Assembly: GCA_024336345.1 (NCBI GenBank)
Contig: JANFOG010000005.1
Location: forward strand, 1,736,001 to 1,800,000
From: Mariannaea sp. PMI_226
Taxonomy: Eukaryota > Ascomycota > Sordariomycetes > Hypocreales > Nectriaceae
Reading direction: 5' to 3'
DNA: 64,000 nt
This document shows positions 51,401 to 62,600 of this stretch, piece by piece. Numbering within the stretch: the first letter of the stretch is position 1; every line of letters begins with the position of its first letter. The translations under genes were made by a program, and so were the position numbers. Under the pieces are notes generated by a model. The model made no database searches. It had not been told where the DNA came from and saw only the letters and a list, made by a program, of their open reading frames with translations.

Positions 51401-53533
51401 TTATTCCTTCTTCTTCTCCTTTAATTCTTTATCTTTACCTTTATCTTTCTCTTTCTTCTTTTCCTCATCTGCCTTATTCATTATTTGATCGTCATTTACT
51501 CTGACCTTCCCCCCGAGGCTGCCGCACCTTCGAGCCGCCATGCAGTGGTTTAGAGTCTTCACAAAGCTGACCAGTGCGGTGGATTGAATGTTGTCAGCTG
51601 CAATCCAGTTTGGGTACGTCTCGTCCGTTGTGACATTCCACAGGTCATGGTACAAAGCGCTGTGGGCTGGAAGGGCCATCTTGACGATCGAGTTGGCGGG
51701 GAAGATGGCTTCATCTTGGGACTGGGTCACGATCCAGTCAGACCAGAACAGTGTCGAGCCACGCTTGGGCCGCTCCTTGCGTATATGATCAATTTGGTCG
51801 GGCGCAAGCTTGTTGGCCTTGTTGGCATCAGACCAGCGGTGCACCAGCGGGAAGGTCTCGCTCGTCACAAAGCCGTACTCTGGCCCAGGGAATTCTGGCA
51901 TCTTGGCCCATTCGTCATCGACGCGGATGATGGTGGCTGACGTTTTTCCGCCGATGAAATAGCCAAGCGGCCATCTTGTCACATCTTCATGCTCAGGAAG
52001 CTTTTTGACGTTGGAGTACCTGATGAAGAGCTTGTATAGCTCTCTGCGGTCTGCTTCAGCCATCGGCTGCATGCCGTACTCGAGGCGTCCACTATGTTCA
52101 GCCGAGAGGTCGACGATGATGAGCTCTCCAGGGTACTTTTTATGGAATTCGCCTATGGCTTTGGCAATCTGCTTGATGTCCTCGCCCAGCATACCGTTCC
52201 AGGCCCCCATGACTTTGCTGCCGTGGGCAGCGTAGTATTTCCCCTCGAAGAGCACGGGACGAATGTCAAGAACTCGAACACCATATAAGTTAATCTGCTG
52301 AGCAGTTGGATTGATCTGAGTGAGGGTGTTCGCCTTGGACGCGGCTCCAATCCCTTCCGAGGCTTTCCACATCCCTACATGATGGGAACGAGGTAAGATG
52401 AGGTCTCTGAGAGGTATGTCTTTGATGTAAGGGAAGAGCTCCTGCATCCACTGGGTGCCGGAATCCATAGAGATGAACTCGCCCTCCTTTCCAGCTAGGA
52501 CAAACTGGGAGCCACCCGGATATGCGTGATAGCCCAAGTTGTAGGTGCGAATCTTCTCGCTGTTCTTTATTGTACTGCAGTTGGTACGCAGGTCCTGGGA
52601 GAAAGTCACATAGACTTGGCGTTTCTTCCCTGAACGTCTTTCGAGCAAGAACGACATGGGCTTTGAAACGCCTTCAAGGTGATAGGTGACGTCTGCAGCC
52701 GAGTCCGGCTTCCAGTCTCCGCCTCTTTGGAAGCTGACCGTTCTGAAAGTCCCTCCGGGAGAAATGTATTGAGGCCAGTCCTCTTTCCAGTTGGCCATCT
52801 GGTAAGCGTTGATGCTGCCTTTGCGCCAGCGGTATGGAGTGGCATTGATAACATCAATGACGGTGGTCCAGTCATCGACGTACAGATATTTTCCTTTCTT
52901 ATCACGCATGGGCTCCGAGAGCCCGATCAGCTCTGTATCTGTGTAGTTTGGATTGTTTGGCGGGTGGCTGCTTTCGCTGGTCCGGCGAACAAGTTTTGGT
53001 TGAGAGACAGTGTGGAGTTCATTATCAGCCGTGTCGACTTCATCCAGCTTGTAAGTGTGTTCTGGCCTTTGTGCCCTTATTTCACTCATGGTCTGGGAGG
53101 TCTTCATCCTATCCTTCTCTTTCATGAGAAATTTGTGCGGCACACTTGTTGTCATTGCTGATTCTTCAGGTTTTGTGACACGCGTCCTCCCGAGCATAGG
53201 GTTTTCTTGGGGAACCTCATGATGCTTCCTCCCTTCCTTGCCCTGGTCGAGCCAAAATGTATGCTCGTCTGCCGTTTTGCTCTCTTTCTTGTTGCCTTTG
53301 AGTACAATGCCCGGTTCGATGGCATCAGGGATGTGAGGGCCAATAAATGGCCAGTTCCCGGGGAGAGGTGTAGACTCAGGAGCTTGCTGAGTCTTACTTA
53401 AAGACGTGGGAGTAGGTCTCGGAGTAGAAACGGGAGCCTTGGGAGGCGGTAGGCCGCTAACCACTCCGACCGATATACCAGCCAGAAGGGCCAGTTGTCT
53501 CAATGAGACGCAGTGACTCTTTTGAGTCGTCAT
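51401..53533 (-). CDS. Secreted phospholipase-C X-domain-like phosphodiesterase with Lys-rich tail
   Basis: A single exon of 710 aa beginning with a signal peptide (QLALLAGISVGVVSGL). Residues about 30-205 are Pro/Thr/Lys-rich with low complexity. A conserved part follows from about 215 (ELIGLSEPMRDKKGKYLYVDDWTTVIDVINATPYRW). The PI-PLC X-like barrel starts near 375: LPRSHHVGMWKASEG carries the first catalytic-type His, and LDIRPVLFEGKYYAAHGS carries the second; then ELIIVDLSAEHSG and LFWSDWIVTQSQ. Bacterial-type PI-PLC and related fungal secreted enzymes cut GPI or phosphoinositide bonds; the substrate is not known. The C-terminal 25 residues are almost all Lys, Glu and Asp (KKKEKDKGKDKELKEKKKE). 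No GPI signal is present. Longer than most family members because of the N-terminal extension. Confidence 0.8.
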   Translation of the reverse strand: MTTQKSHCVSLRQLALLAGISVGVVSGLPPPKAPVSTPRPTPTSLSKTQQAPESTPLPGNWPFIGPHIPDAIEPGIVLKGNKKESKTADEHTFWLDQGKEGRKHHEVPQENPMLGRTRVTKPEESAMTTSVPHKFLMKEKDRMKTSQTMSEIRAQRPEHTYKLDEVDTADNELHTVSQPKLVRRTSESSHPPNNPNYTDTELIGLSEPMRDKKGKYLYVDDWTTVIDVINATPYRWRKGSINAYQMANWKEDWPQYISPGGTFRTVSFQRGGDWKPDSAADVTYHLEGVSKPMSFLLERRSGKKRQVYVTFSQDLRTNCSTIKNSEKIRTYNLGYHAYPGGSQFVLAGKEGEFISMDSGTQWMQELFPYIKDIPLRDLILPRSHHVGMWKASEGIGAASKANTLTQINPTAQQINLYGVRVLDIRPVLFEGKYYAAHGSKVMGAWNGMLGEDIKQIAKAIGEFHKKYPGELIIVDLSAEHSGRLEYGMQPMAEADRRELYKLFIRYSNVKKLPEHEDVTRWPLGYFIGGKTSATIIRVDDEWAKMPEFPGPEYGFVTSETFPLVHRWSDANKANKLAPDQIDHIRKERPKRGSTLFWSDWIVTQSQDEAIFPANSIVKMALPAHSALYHDLWNVTTDETYPNWIAADNIQSTALVSFVKTLNHCMAARRCGSLGGKVRVNDDQIMNKADEEKKKEKDKGKDKELKEKKKE

Positions 53534-54566
53534 TATTATCTACCTTGAAAGTGCAGTTGGTAGTCAGGATGATATACGAAATCTAACGTGGTTGATAGAA
53601 CTGGGAGCAATCAAAACGGCGACCCTACTGACTAAAGCACAGAGATGCGGGATGGTGAACGAGAGACAGTCGGTTGAGAATGAGAAGGGAAACCATCGCC
53701 ACTTATATGTTCATCAGGAGCCAGCTCAAGGTTTTGCCAACGTATGCTCCTCGTCAGACCAACTGAGTTATAGTTTGTTGAGTCACAGAGACACGAAGTA
53801 AGCTTACTTACCTCTATTTCCAAAAGGTTTTCAAGAAGTATCAGCTCATGATATAGTAAGAATAATATTATTGACTTTCATGAATCAAAGTGACATCGCC
53901 TAAATTTGTAAATCAGTCAATCTGTATATTAGGAACTTCACTTACTCTGGAACCAATAGAGATGAGACCAGCTGTGTGCCAAGATCTCTTCTTGTATCAA
54001 AAGATTTGAGATGGAATCAAACAACAAGGGACCAAAAAGAAAGAAGTGTATTCAGGTTTTCATTTTTGCAAATATGATTATTTGTATTGCAGGACTTATT
54101 GTGTGTATGCTTTCCCTGTCTCGGGGGGTGTATCGTCAAAATCCTAGCAATGATGCTGTGTAAAATAAGCCAAGATGCTTTCATGATCCATCTTTGATGC
54201 TTTCCCTGCTTCCTTTATCGCCCGTCCCGACTCTTTTATTCGGGATACCAGTCTTGTTCGACATTCTGTCTACCATCTTCCTTTGAGGTTTCCTTGTTTG
54301 ACACTGACTCAACTCAACTCAAATGAGTGTCAAACTATATACAAATGCCTTGTCTAAATGCAACCCAGACTCATAAACCAATGTCTAAAGAAACTTCAAA
54401 GCTTTCCATAAGAAAGTAAGCCCATTAAGCTCAAATGGCTCCAAAGTAACAAAAGTATTGACAAACTTTTCCCATGCAAAATAAAACAAAAAGAAAAAAG
54501 GACGAAGAGTCATACCCAAACTCCAACTCAACAGTCAATAAAGAAGGGGGGAAGAGGAGGGCCCAA
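53534..54566. promoter_or_regulatory. Gap: PLC-like gene promoter and SUR7 3' flank, with a stem-loop
   Basis: The spacer upstream of the minus-strand PLC-like gene. It contains a perfect 10-bp inverted repeat (54296-54335) that includes TGACTCA at 54305-54311. No gene was seen. Confidence 0.5.
54296..54335. repeat. Perfect 10-bp inverted repeat with three ACTCA copies in the loop
   Basis: GTTTGACACT (54296-54305) and AGTGTCAAAC (54326-54335) are exact complements. The 20-nt loop carries ACTCA three times at a 5-bp period, and TGACTCA (54305-54311) is a full Gcn4/CpcA-type bZIP site. Confidence 0.93.
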
Positions 54567-55563
54567 TTAGGAAATTTGGCCAGTTCTCCTTCGACGCACA
54601 AATGGGGGTAGACCCATGGTGTGTCGTTTCTCCTCATACACAGGAGTTCCAGAGGAATCAACAACGCCTCGCGGCACTGGCCTGCAGCAACAGCCCATCG
54701 CAGCGTGGAGGAGGAATGCAACGTCTGTGCATATAGTTGCGATCCACATGAAGGCAAACATCTTGATTCCGATATAGGCTTTAATGTTCAGTTGGTCCTG
54801 CGCCGTCAGAGCAATCTTAGCGGCAAAGCTGATAACAGTGGCGATGATGGACGCCAGGCTGACCACGATGGCCGCGAGACCTCCGAGAAACGACAGAGCC
54901 AAACTCCACCACCGAGTGCGGATGACGAGGGGGCTAAGAAATAGCAGGACAGTGTTGAGGCAGATGCCCGCCATGAAGCAGCCATACATGACCTGCGAAC
55001 CGATTCGGAGAATGGTCAGGACGGTGATTGCTTCGGATGGCAGGGCAATCTGGGCACCAGCTAGAAGCTCACTGACGAGGACCTCGACGGGGTTGAACCA
55101 GAACCACTGTTTGGGATGGGAACAAAAAGTGACGCCTCTGCAAGAAGAGATTATCAGTCAGCCAAATCTAATATGCCATTGGGTAATATCCCTTCAACAT
55201 TATACAAAGAGAGGGAGAAAAAAAAAAGAAAAAAATAATGTAAAAATAAAAAAAACAGGGACGGGGGAAGGGAAACACGTAATAAAAAACGTACTCATCA
55301 TCGTAGCCTTCACAGAAATTCCATATTCCAATTTGGTAGAAATCATGAAGACCCAGACTCCGGGCGACCGAGTTGAGCAAATTGGAGTTTTCGACGGAGA
55401 TGGGGATGACTTGGGAGACGTCAAGCCGAAAGAAGTAGATGTCATCCAGGATGTTGTTCTTGTAAGTGTTGCCGATAATGACGAGGATGAGGAAAGGGAT
55501 AGAGAGAAAGTAGAAGATGCTGGCAGCGATGGCCGTGTTTCGACGTGCGTTTTTCGGAGCCAT
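54567..55563 (-). CDS. SUR7/PalI family four-transmembrane protein (plasma membrane)
   Basis: Two exons, 55563-55295 and 55137-54567, give 279 aa. The 157-bp intron (55294-55138) has a GTACGT donor and TTGCAG acceptor. After MAPKNARRN come four membrane segments: IAASIFYFLSIPFLILVIIG, MYGCFMAGICLNTVLLFLSP, LALSFLGGLAAIVVSLASII and FAFMWIATICTDVAFLLHAA. The first external loop has the family Cys motif (YQIGIWNFCEGY, then VTFCSHPKQWFWFNPVEVL). SUR7 proteins mark eisosome/MCC domains of the plasma membrane and PalI takes part in ambient-pH sensing; which role applies is not clear from sequence. The tail ends PPFVRRRRTGQIS. A/G-rich stretches at 55840-55935, C/T-rich on this strand, fit the promoter region of this gene. 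Confidence 0.87.
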
Positions 55564-58322
55564 GGTGTAGATGATGGTGTCAGGATTGGTGTAGCTAATT
55601 ACTTGGAGGGTCGTGGGATATCGTTTTTTGTTTTGAGAGGCAGCTATTAGTTGCCTTGCTATAAGAGTAATTCGATATGCATATCACGGCAGCCGGTCTT
55701 TTTTCTTTTTCGTTTCGTTATTGAAGTTGGTGATGGGGGTGAGCTGGTGAAAGATGTCTGCAGGGCATTCGTTAGGACATCAACCACCATGTACGAGTAT
55801 GTTCGCGTCCTCCTCTTGTATTATTAGTAGAGACCCCAGTGAAGAAAGGACCAAGAAAAAAAAACCCTTCAAAGGAAAAAGAAAAGAAACGAATGGAGAC
55901 AAGAAAAAGAGAGAGAAACAAAAAGTGGAAGGGAGACAATGACGAGAGTGGATGGTTTCGTCATGAGAAGAGACAAGCAAGAGTCACAAGCAAGAAATCG
56001 CAATTATACATGAATAATCAACCCACCCTCTTGGCAGAGACAGATCAGACCTGCTCTGTGCTGCGCAGTACAGTACCGTACAGTTCAGAAACATGCCATT
56101 GCAGTGTACAGTACTTTTACAGATTACTGTTCATTATTAGCTCGTCCAGCTCCAGTTCCATGCATACAGACGTCACTGGAGTCAGTTGGAGCTGGTGGCG
56201 TCCGAGCCAGTCTCACTTGGTTGCTTTGGATCCATGATCTTGTCTGGGCGATCCACTACAAGACCCTCTACAAAGTCACTCTATAGGCCTTCCGTCCTCC
56301 ATAAAGTCTTTTGGGAGACACTCTTGACGCTGCGCTGGGCGGAGCCCCGAAGGTCCAAGGTCCAAGCTGGTGAGGCGGAGTGTTCGGAGTGTTACAGCAT
56401 CAACCCTTGCTGTGTCGGGAAATAGCGGGCAGGGGGGGTCCCCTGAACAGTCAAGCTTCAGGGGAGGGATCGCGGGGCCGGGGGGGGGAGGATGAAGGAG
56501 AGATGAAGTACGATGGGACACGAACAAAAAGGCGAGATGCATTCTCAGCCAAACAAATTGCAACGCTCGGCTCCCAACTTAAACGCCCACCGCGAACAGG
56601 CGACGTGAGGCGCTCGTGGGGCCCAAACCTGATACTTTCTTTGGGCGCTTGTTTGGATAGAAGGGGTGATTCTTGGAATGATTCCACAGATTATTGGGGC
56701 CTCCAAGAGAAAGAAGAGAAAGGAGAAGAAGAGAGAGAGACAAACTGAGAAGAGCTCTGATGAACCCACCCCATGCGTCGAAGATGTGATCCATTTCTCT
56801 TGCTTTGTCGTGTTCCTCTCCCTTTGGCGTTCATGGTTTGCTTCGCCTCGTTTCCTCTTTTTTTTTTTTTTTACCCCATCCCTTTAATAGTACAGTATCG
56901 TTCGTTTCTCATCCGGTCTTCTTCTCTTGACCTATCCTATCATTCCTCTTCATTCACCAAGTTTAAAAAAACTGATGGTACTTAGATAATGTCAGGATAT
57001 CCACCTCTTTGACTGCAGCTCGTAACAGGAATAGCAACCTCGTACTCAAACCCCCCCCCCTCCTCCTCCAGATGCCCACTGATATACGGAGTAGGCTGTG
57101 CCAAGGTGCCGGTGAACCGACTGATCAACTCGTCGTCGCTCCAGCAGCGCAGTGGCCAAGCTGATGACGCGTTGCATCTGGGACTGAAGTGCCTCCTCAG
57201 ATTTTTTTTTTTCGGTGGGAGGATGGCCTTGGCATACATGGCTGAGTATTGTTATTGTTTTTTTTTTCTTTGATAGTATTTTCTAAATGGCCAATCTAGA
57301 ATATCAACCAAGGCCAAGATGGAGCTTGTTATTCATCTCATTGGGCACATATATAGATGTATGTAGGTGGTTATGTCATCTGTGTCATGACCTGGCACGC
57401 CTTTGCCGTACGCAGATAGTACGAGAAGAGAACATCAGATTCAAAGATACCGGGCACCGGGTGCCAAGCTCTTCATTGTCCTTTCGGCTCGTCTCTTCTC
57501 TTTTTGTCCCTCGTCCGCTCTCAACCGCTCTCAATCAAATCAGCTGTCAATTGCTCGTGCTCTCTCCCCTGTGAAAAACTGGAGCCGGGGCTGTGTGGCT
57601 CTCGCTGCTTTGACTTGACTTTCGACCCATGAAATCTCTAGGCGCCGAGACAAATGGCAAAAAAAAGCTGTCGACATCTTAAAACACCGAAACAAGCCCT
57701 TTTCTTCTTTTGCTCCACAACCCTGGATCCTGCTGTTGCTTGGTACCGACTGGTGCTTGTAGCTCAATTACGATTACTATTACTCACTGCATCTTGATTT
57801 GCTGTACGAACCGGCAGAGTGCTCCGTATGTGTGTGTGTGTGTCTTTTTTGCATGCAAACTGGGCTTTTTCATCCAAACTCTCGTCTTGATTGATATACA
57901 TTCCCCCCCAACAAGGACGTCTACAGATCGACACTCAGACGCTTTGTTCTCCCACCGGAACCTCTACATCCTTGATTCATCCCAACTCTGAGCAGCATTG
58001 TACTCTACATTATCTCTCTCTCTTTTTTTTTCTCCTTTATCATCCTATCTGTCTGATCTGGGGATCCTTGCTTTTTTCGTCAACTGCGTCCGAAGATCGT
58101 CATCTTTTCCCATCTTCACTTCTCCCACATCACTCTTAATCTCCACTACCCATATCTTTCTGTATTCATTTTTATATTCCCACTCCTCCCCGTCTATATC
58201 GCCGACATCGCATTTTACAAAACAACCAAACAACCAAACAACTAGTATATTTCACATATTCTTCTTGAAGCTCCTTTTCCCCAGTCGCAAAAGTTCGCCT
58301 AGGCAATTGTTTTCTCCCCCAG
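55564..58322. promoter_or_regulatory. Gap of 2.8 kb: divergent promoters of SUR7-like and PLC-like genes
   Basis: No gene supported. Purine-rich tracts at 55840-55935 and 56695-56755; a C run then C/T run at 57051-57070; a TACGGAGTA copy at 57085-57093; T-runs at about 56856 and 57201; a GT microsatellite at 57828-57843; and a long C/T-rich leader from about 58000 to the next start. The open frames here are composition-driven. Confidence 0.45.
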
Positions 58323-59645
58323 ATGAAGCTTCCTCGCTCAACTATTGCCGTTCTCGCGGCCGTGGGCTTTCACCATGTTGCTGCACAATCGGTCGAGCTC
58401 TCATCAACTTCAGGTATTACCTTCGTGAAGGGTTCAAGAACGGCTGGACTTGGTGACGCAACTGGTGTTCCCACCGGCACATATGCCACATACACCTCCA
58501 AGATCACATTGAAGGTTTCCTCTGGGACGGAGACTTCGACGGACACCAATACCAATACCCATAGTCTGACCAGTACTTTCACCGGAAGCTTCACTTCGGA
58601 TATGACTACAGCTAGCAACTTGACTGAAACGCGGACCAGCACCACAGCCAAGCCTACCAATACTCGGCCTTGCAATAACTATGTCGAGCTGTGCACGCGC
58701 AAATACAGCAACGTCACTGTCGTGGGGTGCCACAACTCGCCATTTGTGCGGCCAGGAAACTCCGGGTCTAATCAGGAGCTCGACGTTACCACCCAGCTCA
58801 ATGATGGCATCCGGTTCCTCCAGGCTCAGATCCAGTGGCCCTCCAACTCGTCGGTGCCTCACTTCTGTCATACGTCGTGCGATCTTCTCGACGCCGGCCC
58901 CATCACTAACTGGCTCACCACGGTCAGGGAATGGGTGGACACCCACCCGTACGATGTTGTGACTATTCTGCTAGGGAATGGCAACTACTCCAAGCCCTCA
59001 CTGTACGCCCCATACATCGAGCAGACGGGAATTCTTAAGTACGCTTACTCTGCGCCGTACCTACCCATGGAGTACGACGACTGGCCGACCCTGGGAGAAC
59101 TCATCGTCCGTGGTAAGCGTGTCATCATGTTCCTCGACTATGAGGCCAACCAGACAGCATATCCTTGGCTGCTGGACGAGTTCTCGCAGATGTGGGAGAC
59201 ACCTTTCGACCCGGTTGACCAGGCGTTCCCCTGCACTGTGCAACGTCCCCCCAACTTGAGCAAGGAGTCGAGCCAAAACCGGCTGTACCTGATGAACCAC
59301 AACCTCAACGCCGAGTTCAACGTGTTCGGGACCGACCTGCTGGTCCCCGCGGTATCACTTCTCAACCAGACCAACAACTACACTGGCTACGGTAGCCTTG
59401 GGCTGGCAGCCAACAACTGTCGGTCCGATTGGGGAAGGGCACCCAACTTCCTCAATGTAGACTATTACAACTACGGCGGCTTCCCCGGGTCCGTCTTTGA
59501 GGCGGCCGCACGTATAAACAACGTCACATACAAACGCGGTACGTGCTGCGGGACCAAGAGCGCGGCTGCTCGATTAGGAGCGGGACAAACGGCATCGTGG
59601 GCTGCTCTCATGATGGCCATTCTATCTGCATATACCATGCTGTAG
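58323..59645 (+). CDS. GPI-anchored PLC-like phosphodiesterase (TIM-barrel)
   Basis: A single exon of 440 aa. Signal peptide MKLPRSTIAVLAAVGFHHVAAQ is followed by a Thr/Ser-rich stretch (about 25-115) that is probably glycosylated. The catalytic part begins with CTRKYSNVTVVGCHNSPFV (about 124-142), whose His is in the position of the first catalytic His of the PLC-like superfamily; then LDVTTQLNDGIRFLQAQ, FCHTSCDLLDAGPI, the core barrel strand YDVVTILLGN and GKRVIMFLDYEANQ. Cysteines are abundant, including a CCG near the C-terminus. The last ~20 residues are hydrophobic (WAALMMAILSAYTML), fitting a GPI signal. Related fungal proteins are classed as PLC-like phosphodiesterases with no proven substrate; some lack part of the PI-PLC active site. 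This is the second such gene in 8 kb but is not a close copy of the one at 51401. Confidence 0.85.
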   Translation: MKLPRSTIAVLAAVGFHHVAAQSVELSSTSGITFVKGSRTAGLGDATGVPTGTYATYTSKITLKVSSGTETSTDTNTNTHSLTSTFTGSFTSDMTTASNLTETRTSTTAKPTNTRPCNNYVELCTRKYSNVTVVGCHNSPFVRPGNSGSNQELDVTTQLNDGIRFLQAQIQWPSNSSVPHFCHTSCDLLDAGPITNWLTTVREWVDTHPYDVVTILLGNGNYSKPSLYAPYIEQTGILKYAYSAPYLPMEYDDWPTLGELIVRGKRVIMFLDYEANQTAYPWLLDEFSQMWETPFDPVDQAFPCTVQRPPNLSKESSQNRLYLMNHNLNAEFNVFGTDLLVPAVSLLNQTNNYTGYGSLGLAANNCRSDWGRAPNFLNVDYYNYGGFPGSVFEAAARINNVTYKRGTCCGTKSAAARLGAGQTASWAALMMAILSAYTML

Positions 59646-62600
59646 CTGCATGCCGATTTCAAAGGCTGGGAGTCTTTTTTTTCTAGTACAAGGCTTGGAG
59701 AGCATGTTTGGAAGGGAAAAATTGTTGATATTTTGTTTCTGGAAGAGCGAATCGTTTCTGTTTTTGGATAGTTACTGGCGGAAATCATCATGCATGAAGG
59801 ACATAGAGAATGTATAGAAATAGCTGGAGGTCATGGGTTAGGCCGATCCTGCATGGGACAATGGAGTTGATTGGGTATTTTAGCATCTATGACATAATAT
59901 TCGAACATTTAGATCTCCTTGTGGTGCTCTTTATTTCTTCCTTTTCTTTCTTGGCTTCCTGAGTGTTCTCTTGATGGTATCCGACGATCTGGAGAAGTGA
60001 TACATAGGTTTGAGATATCATTGACGCATATCCCTGCCTTGGAGTCTTGCAGTTGCTTCTGGGCGTACACATCCCCCAAGTGAGAACTTCGCAACATAAA
60101 GAGATGTATGCAACATTGCCAAGCATGCCCTCGTAGTCGGTTTTATGGTATCTTGAGGACCAGATCCCGTTTTGTGAGCTATTCACAACTAAGGCTTGGG
60201 AACTGAGAGTTTATCGTTCTCATGTGATCTGTGTTGTAATGTACACTTGTATTTCGAGTCTTGTAAGACGATTGCAACTCAAAATCTCCCGGCGTAATAC
60301 CAAGTGCCTACGAGTTTTAAATTAACCTTACTGTAACCATGTATGTATAAGATGGCTATGGAAATGTAACCATCAACCTGTCTCTGATCAAGAGTCAACC
60401 TCTGTTAGAGGTCTACAGAGAGCCTCGCTATCTTCAATAAGCTTTGTATTGAACTAATTCACAATAGGATCACTAGCTCCAATGCCCAGGATTGTCATCA
60501 TCTGCCCACATTTTTCATACATCCTACTAGATTCTTTCTCAAATCATAAGCTAATAGCCTCATTCCAAAACCACATCGGACCTTGTATGCGGAGGTATAG
60601 GGTAACCCAACCTGCAAGCGTCCATGTGCTCTCACAGATCATCAAGACAAAGAGACAGCTTCACAAAGGAGCTGAGCAGACGATAGGCTTGGTCTGAGAA
60701 AGAGATACAGTGAGTCCGAAACTAACTATAGCCCTTGTAGAATAATGGTAGTTCCATGTGACCAACCCTAGCAACCCTCCATACGTCTTCCCACCAAGTT
60801 GAAAATCCTTCATCATGTGAGCATATCTTCAATAACAGCTGAGCCAAGAAAAAAAAATTCAGGAATCAGGCTGTGAATTCGTGCAACGTATCATGGCGAG
60901 AGAAAACCGGCTAGGCGATTTATCGAATAGTAACAATCGAATCTTCAGGACTGGTCCAGCCTTTGGAAGGACATCCCATTGCGCCGTTCGAAGTGTGGAG
61001 AGTTATGTGCCACACCCACGCCAGTGACATATTTTTCACCAGCACTCCGTCTGTACGGGTGCATAAATATCATTATTTATCATTATTTCGATTAAAATTT
61101 TGTTCAGTGTTTCTTGTATCCACAACTCTGCATCAGCAGAACCTGGGGTTGTGAATAGCCAACCATCAAAGCGTTCAGGTGAACAGAGTAATATTACAAA
61201 TAGATATGAAGTATCATCGTTCACCATCTGTCTGGAGCACCGTCGACCTTGTCTGAAATCGAATGCCCCTGTGATACTATATTTGTCTTGGCTCTGGCGA
61301 ATGGCCAGTACCGCACACTCACTCTCATCCTTGCAGAGCAGGGGGTGGAGGGGACCGGCCAGCCTGGTCCAGTAACCCTGCAACCCTGCAACCCTAATTC
61401 GTTCAGCTGTGCGAGGCCGGCTTACCATTGGTGGCCGTGAAAATGGATGGCCTCAGCGTCGGGATAGGGAAGAGCTCGGAACGACTACAGGCCGTGAATT
61501 TGACGAGCTGAATTGGATCGGCGCGTGTCCACCCTCGTCGTCTCAACCCAAGACAGGCGTTTGCGTCTGAATCTGGGCGAGAGCCTCTCGCCACTGGTAA
61601 AGGTAAATTGGCAGTTTGGCGTCCAGACTATTGTAACTACTGCACTGCACTGCAGCAAATAGTTCTGCGTACTCGCCGATTCAAATATTTCAAGTGACTG
61701 CCTTGGACCCCAACTTGGATTATCCCGAATGGCATGCTTCTCCCAGCGTCGGTCAGCCCTACCAAAGAGAGAATTGTTTAGGGAGGGGGGGGGGGCCGTC
61801 TACTATGGTATTAATCAGCCGTCAGTCATCTAATCTGCTCCAAAGTGTAACACCCCTTTTTTCCACTTGGGCGAGCCAGACGGTGAAGCGTTGGAGGCCC
61901 CCAAAACTGGTCGTGATGGTTCCCCATACACACGCAGTTTTTGCCCACATACGTTACTTTAGCACTGCAGGAGGCTACTTCTTTTGTAGCGATGGGTGGC
62001 TGATACGTATGGAGGTGCATAGCACCATAGGAGACTATATGCTGCAGCCACCTTCAGGTACCCGATCCTTTCCCCCTCCTTTAAGAGAAATTGTCTCGCA
62101 ATACGGGCAGGAATAACCAGAGCTTGCATCTTGGCACTGTCTCACCGGAGGTTCGGTGGGGAGAGAGGCTGAGAAGGACAACACATGGCGGCCGCGACCC
62201 CATAATGATTGCCAGCCCTACCGCTGCGCGGCCCCCCGAGCCGAACCTGAAGAAGAGGCATTGCTTGACTTGACGCTTCGCTGGTGGTGCCGCCCGACGA
62301 CCGAGCACTGCCAGGTCGCACTACGGGAAGGCCTTTCAGGCCTAGAACCGATCTCAAAACGGGTCCTGTGGGTTTTCTGCATTCAATATACTCCGTACCA
62401 CGGAGGATTCCAGGTACTGTGCTTGTGGTACTGGGCGCAGTCGATGAGCTTGGCGAAAAATAAAAGGGAAAAAAAAAGATATGATGTGGTGAGATAATTA
62501 AGCTCAGGGCATCTATTGCGGACCCAGATATCCGGGCGCCCCCAGATTCCTGGGCAGATTTCCAGGAAGAGGGGGCTTTTGAGGAAGAGAAGTTGGATGC

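Noticed and set aside
54784..55650. 288-codon plus-strand frame opposite the SUR7-like gene
   Set aside because: Runs antisense through the intron and exons of a well-supported gene; the sequence is Asp/Lys low-complexity.
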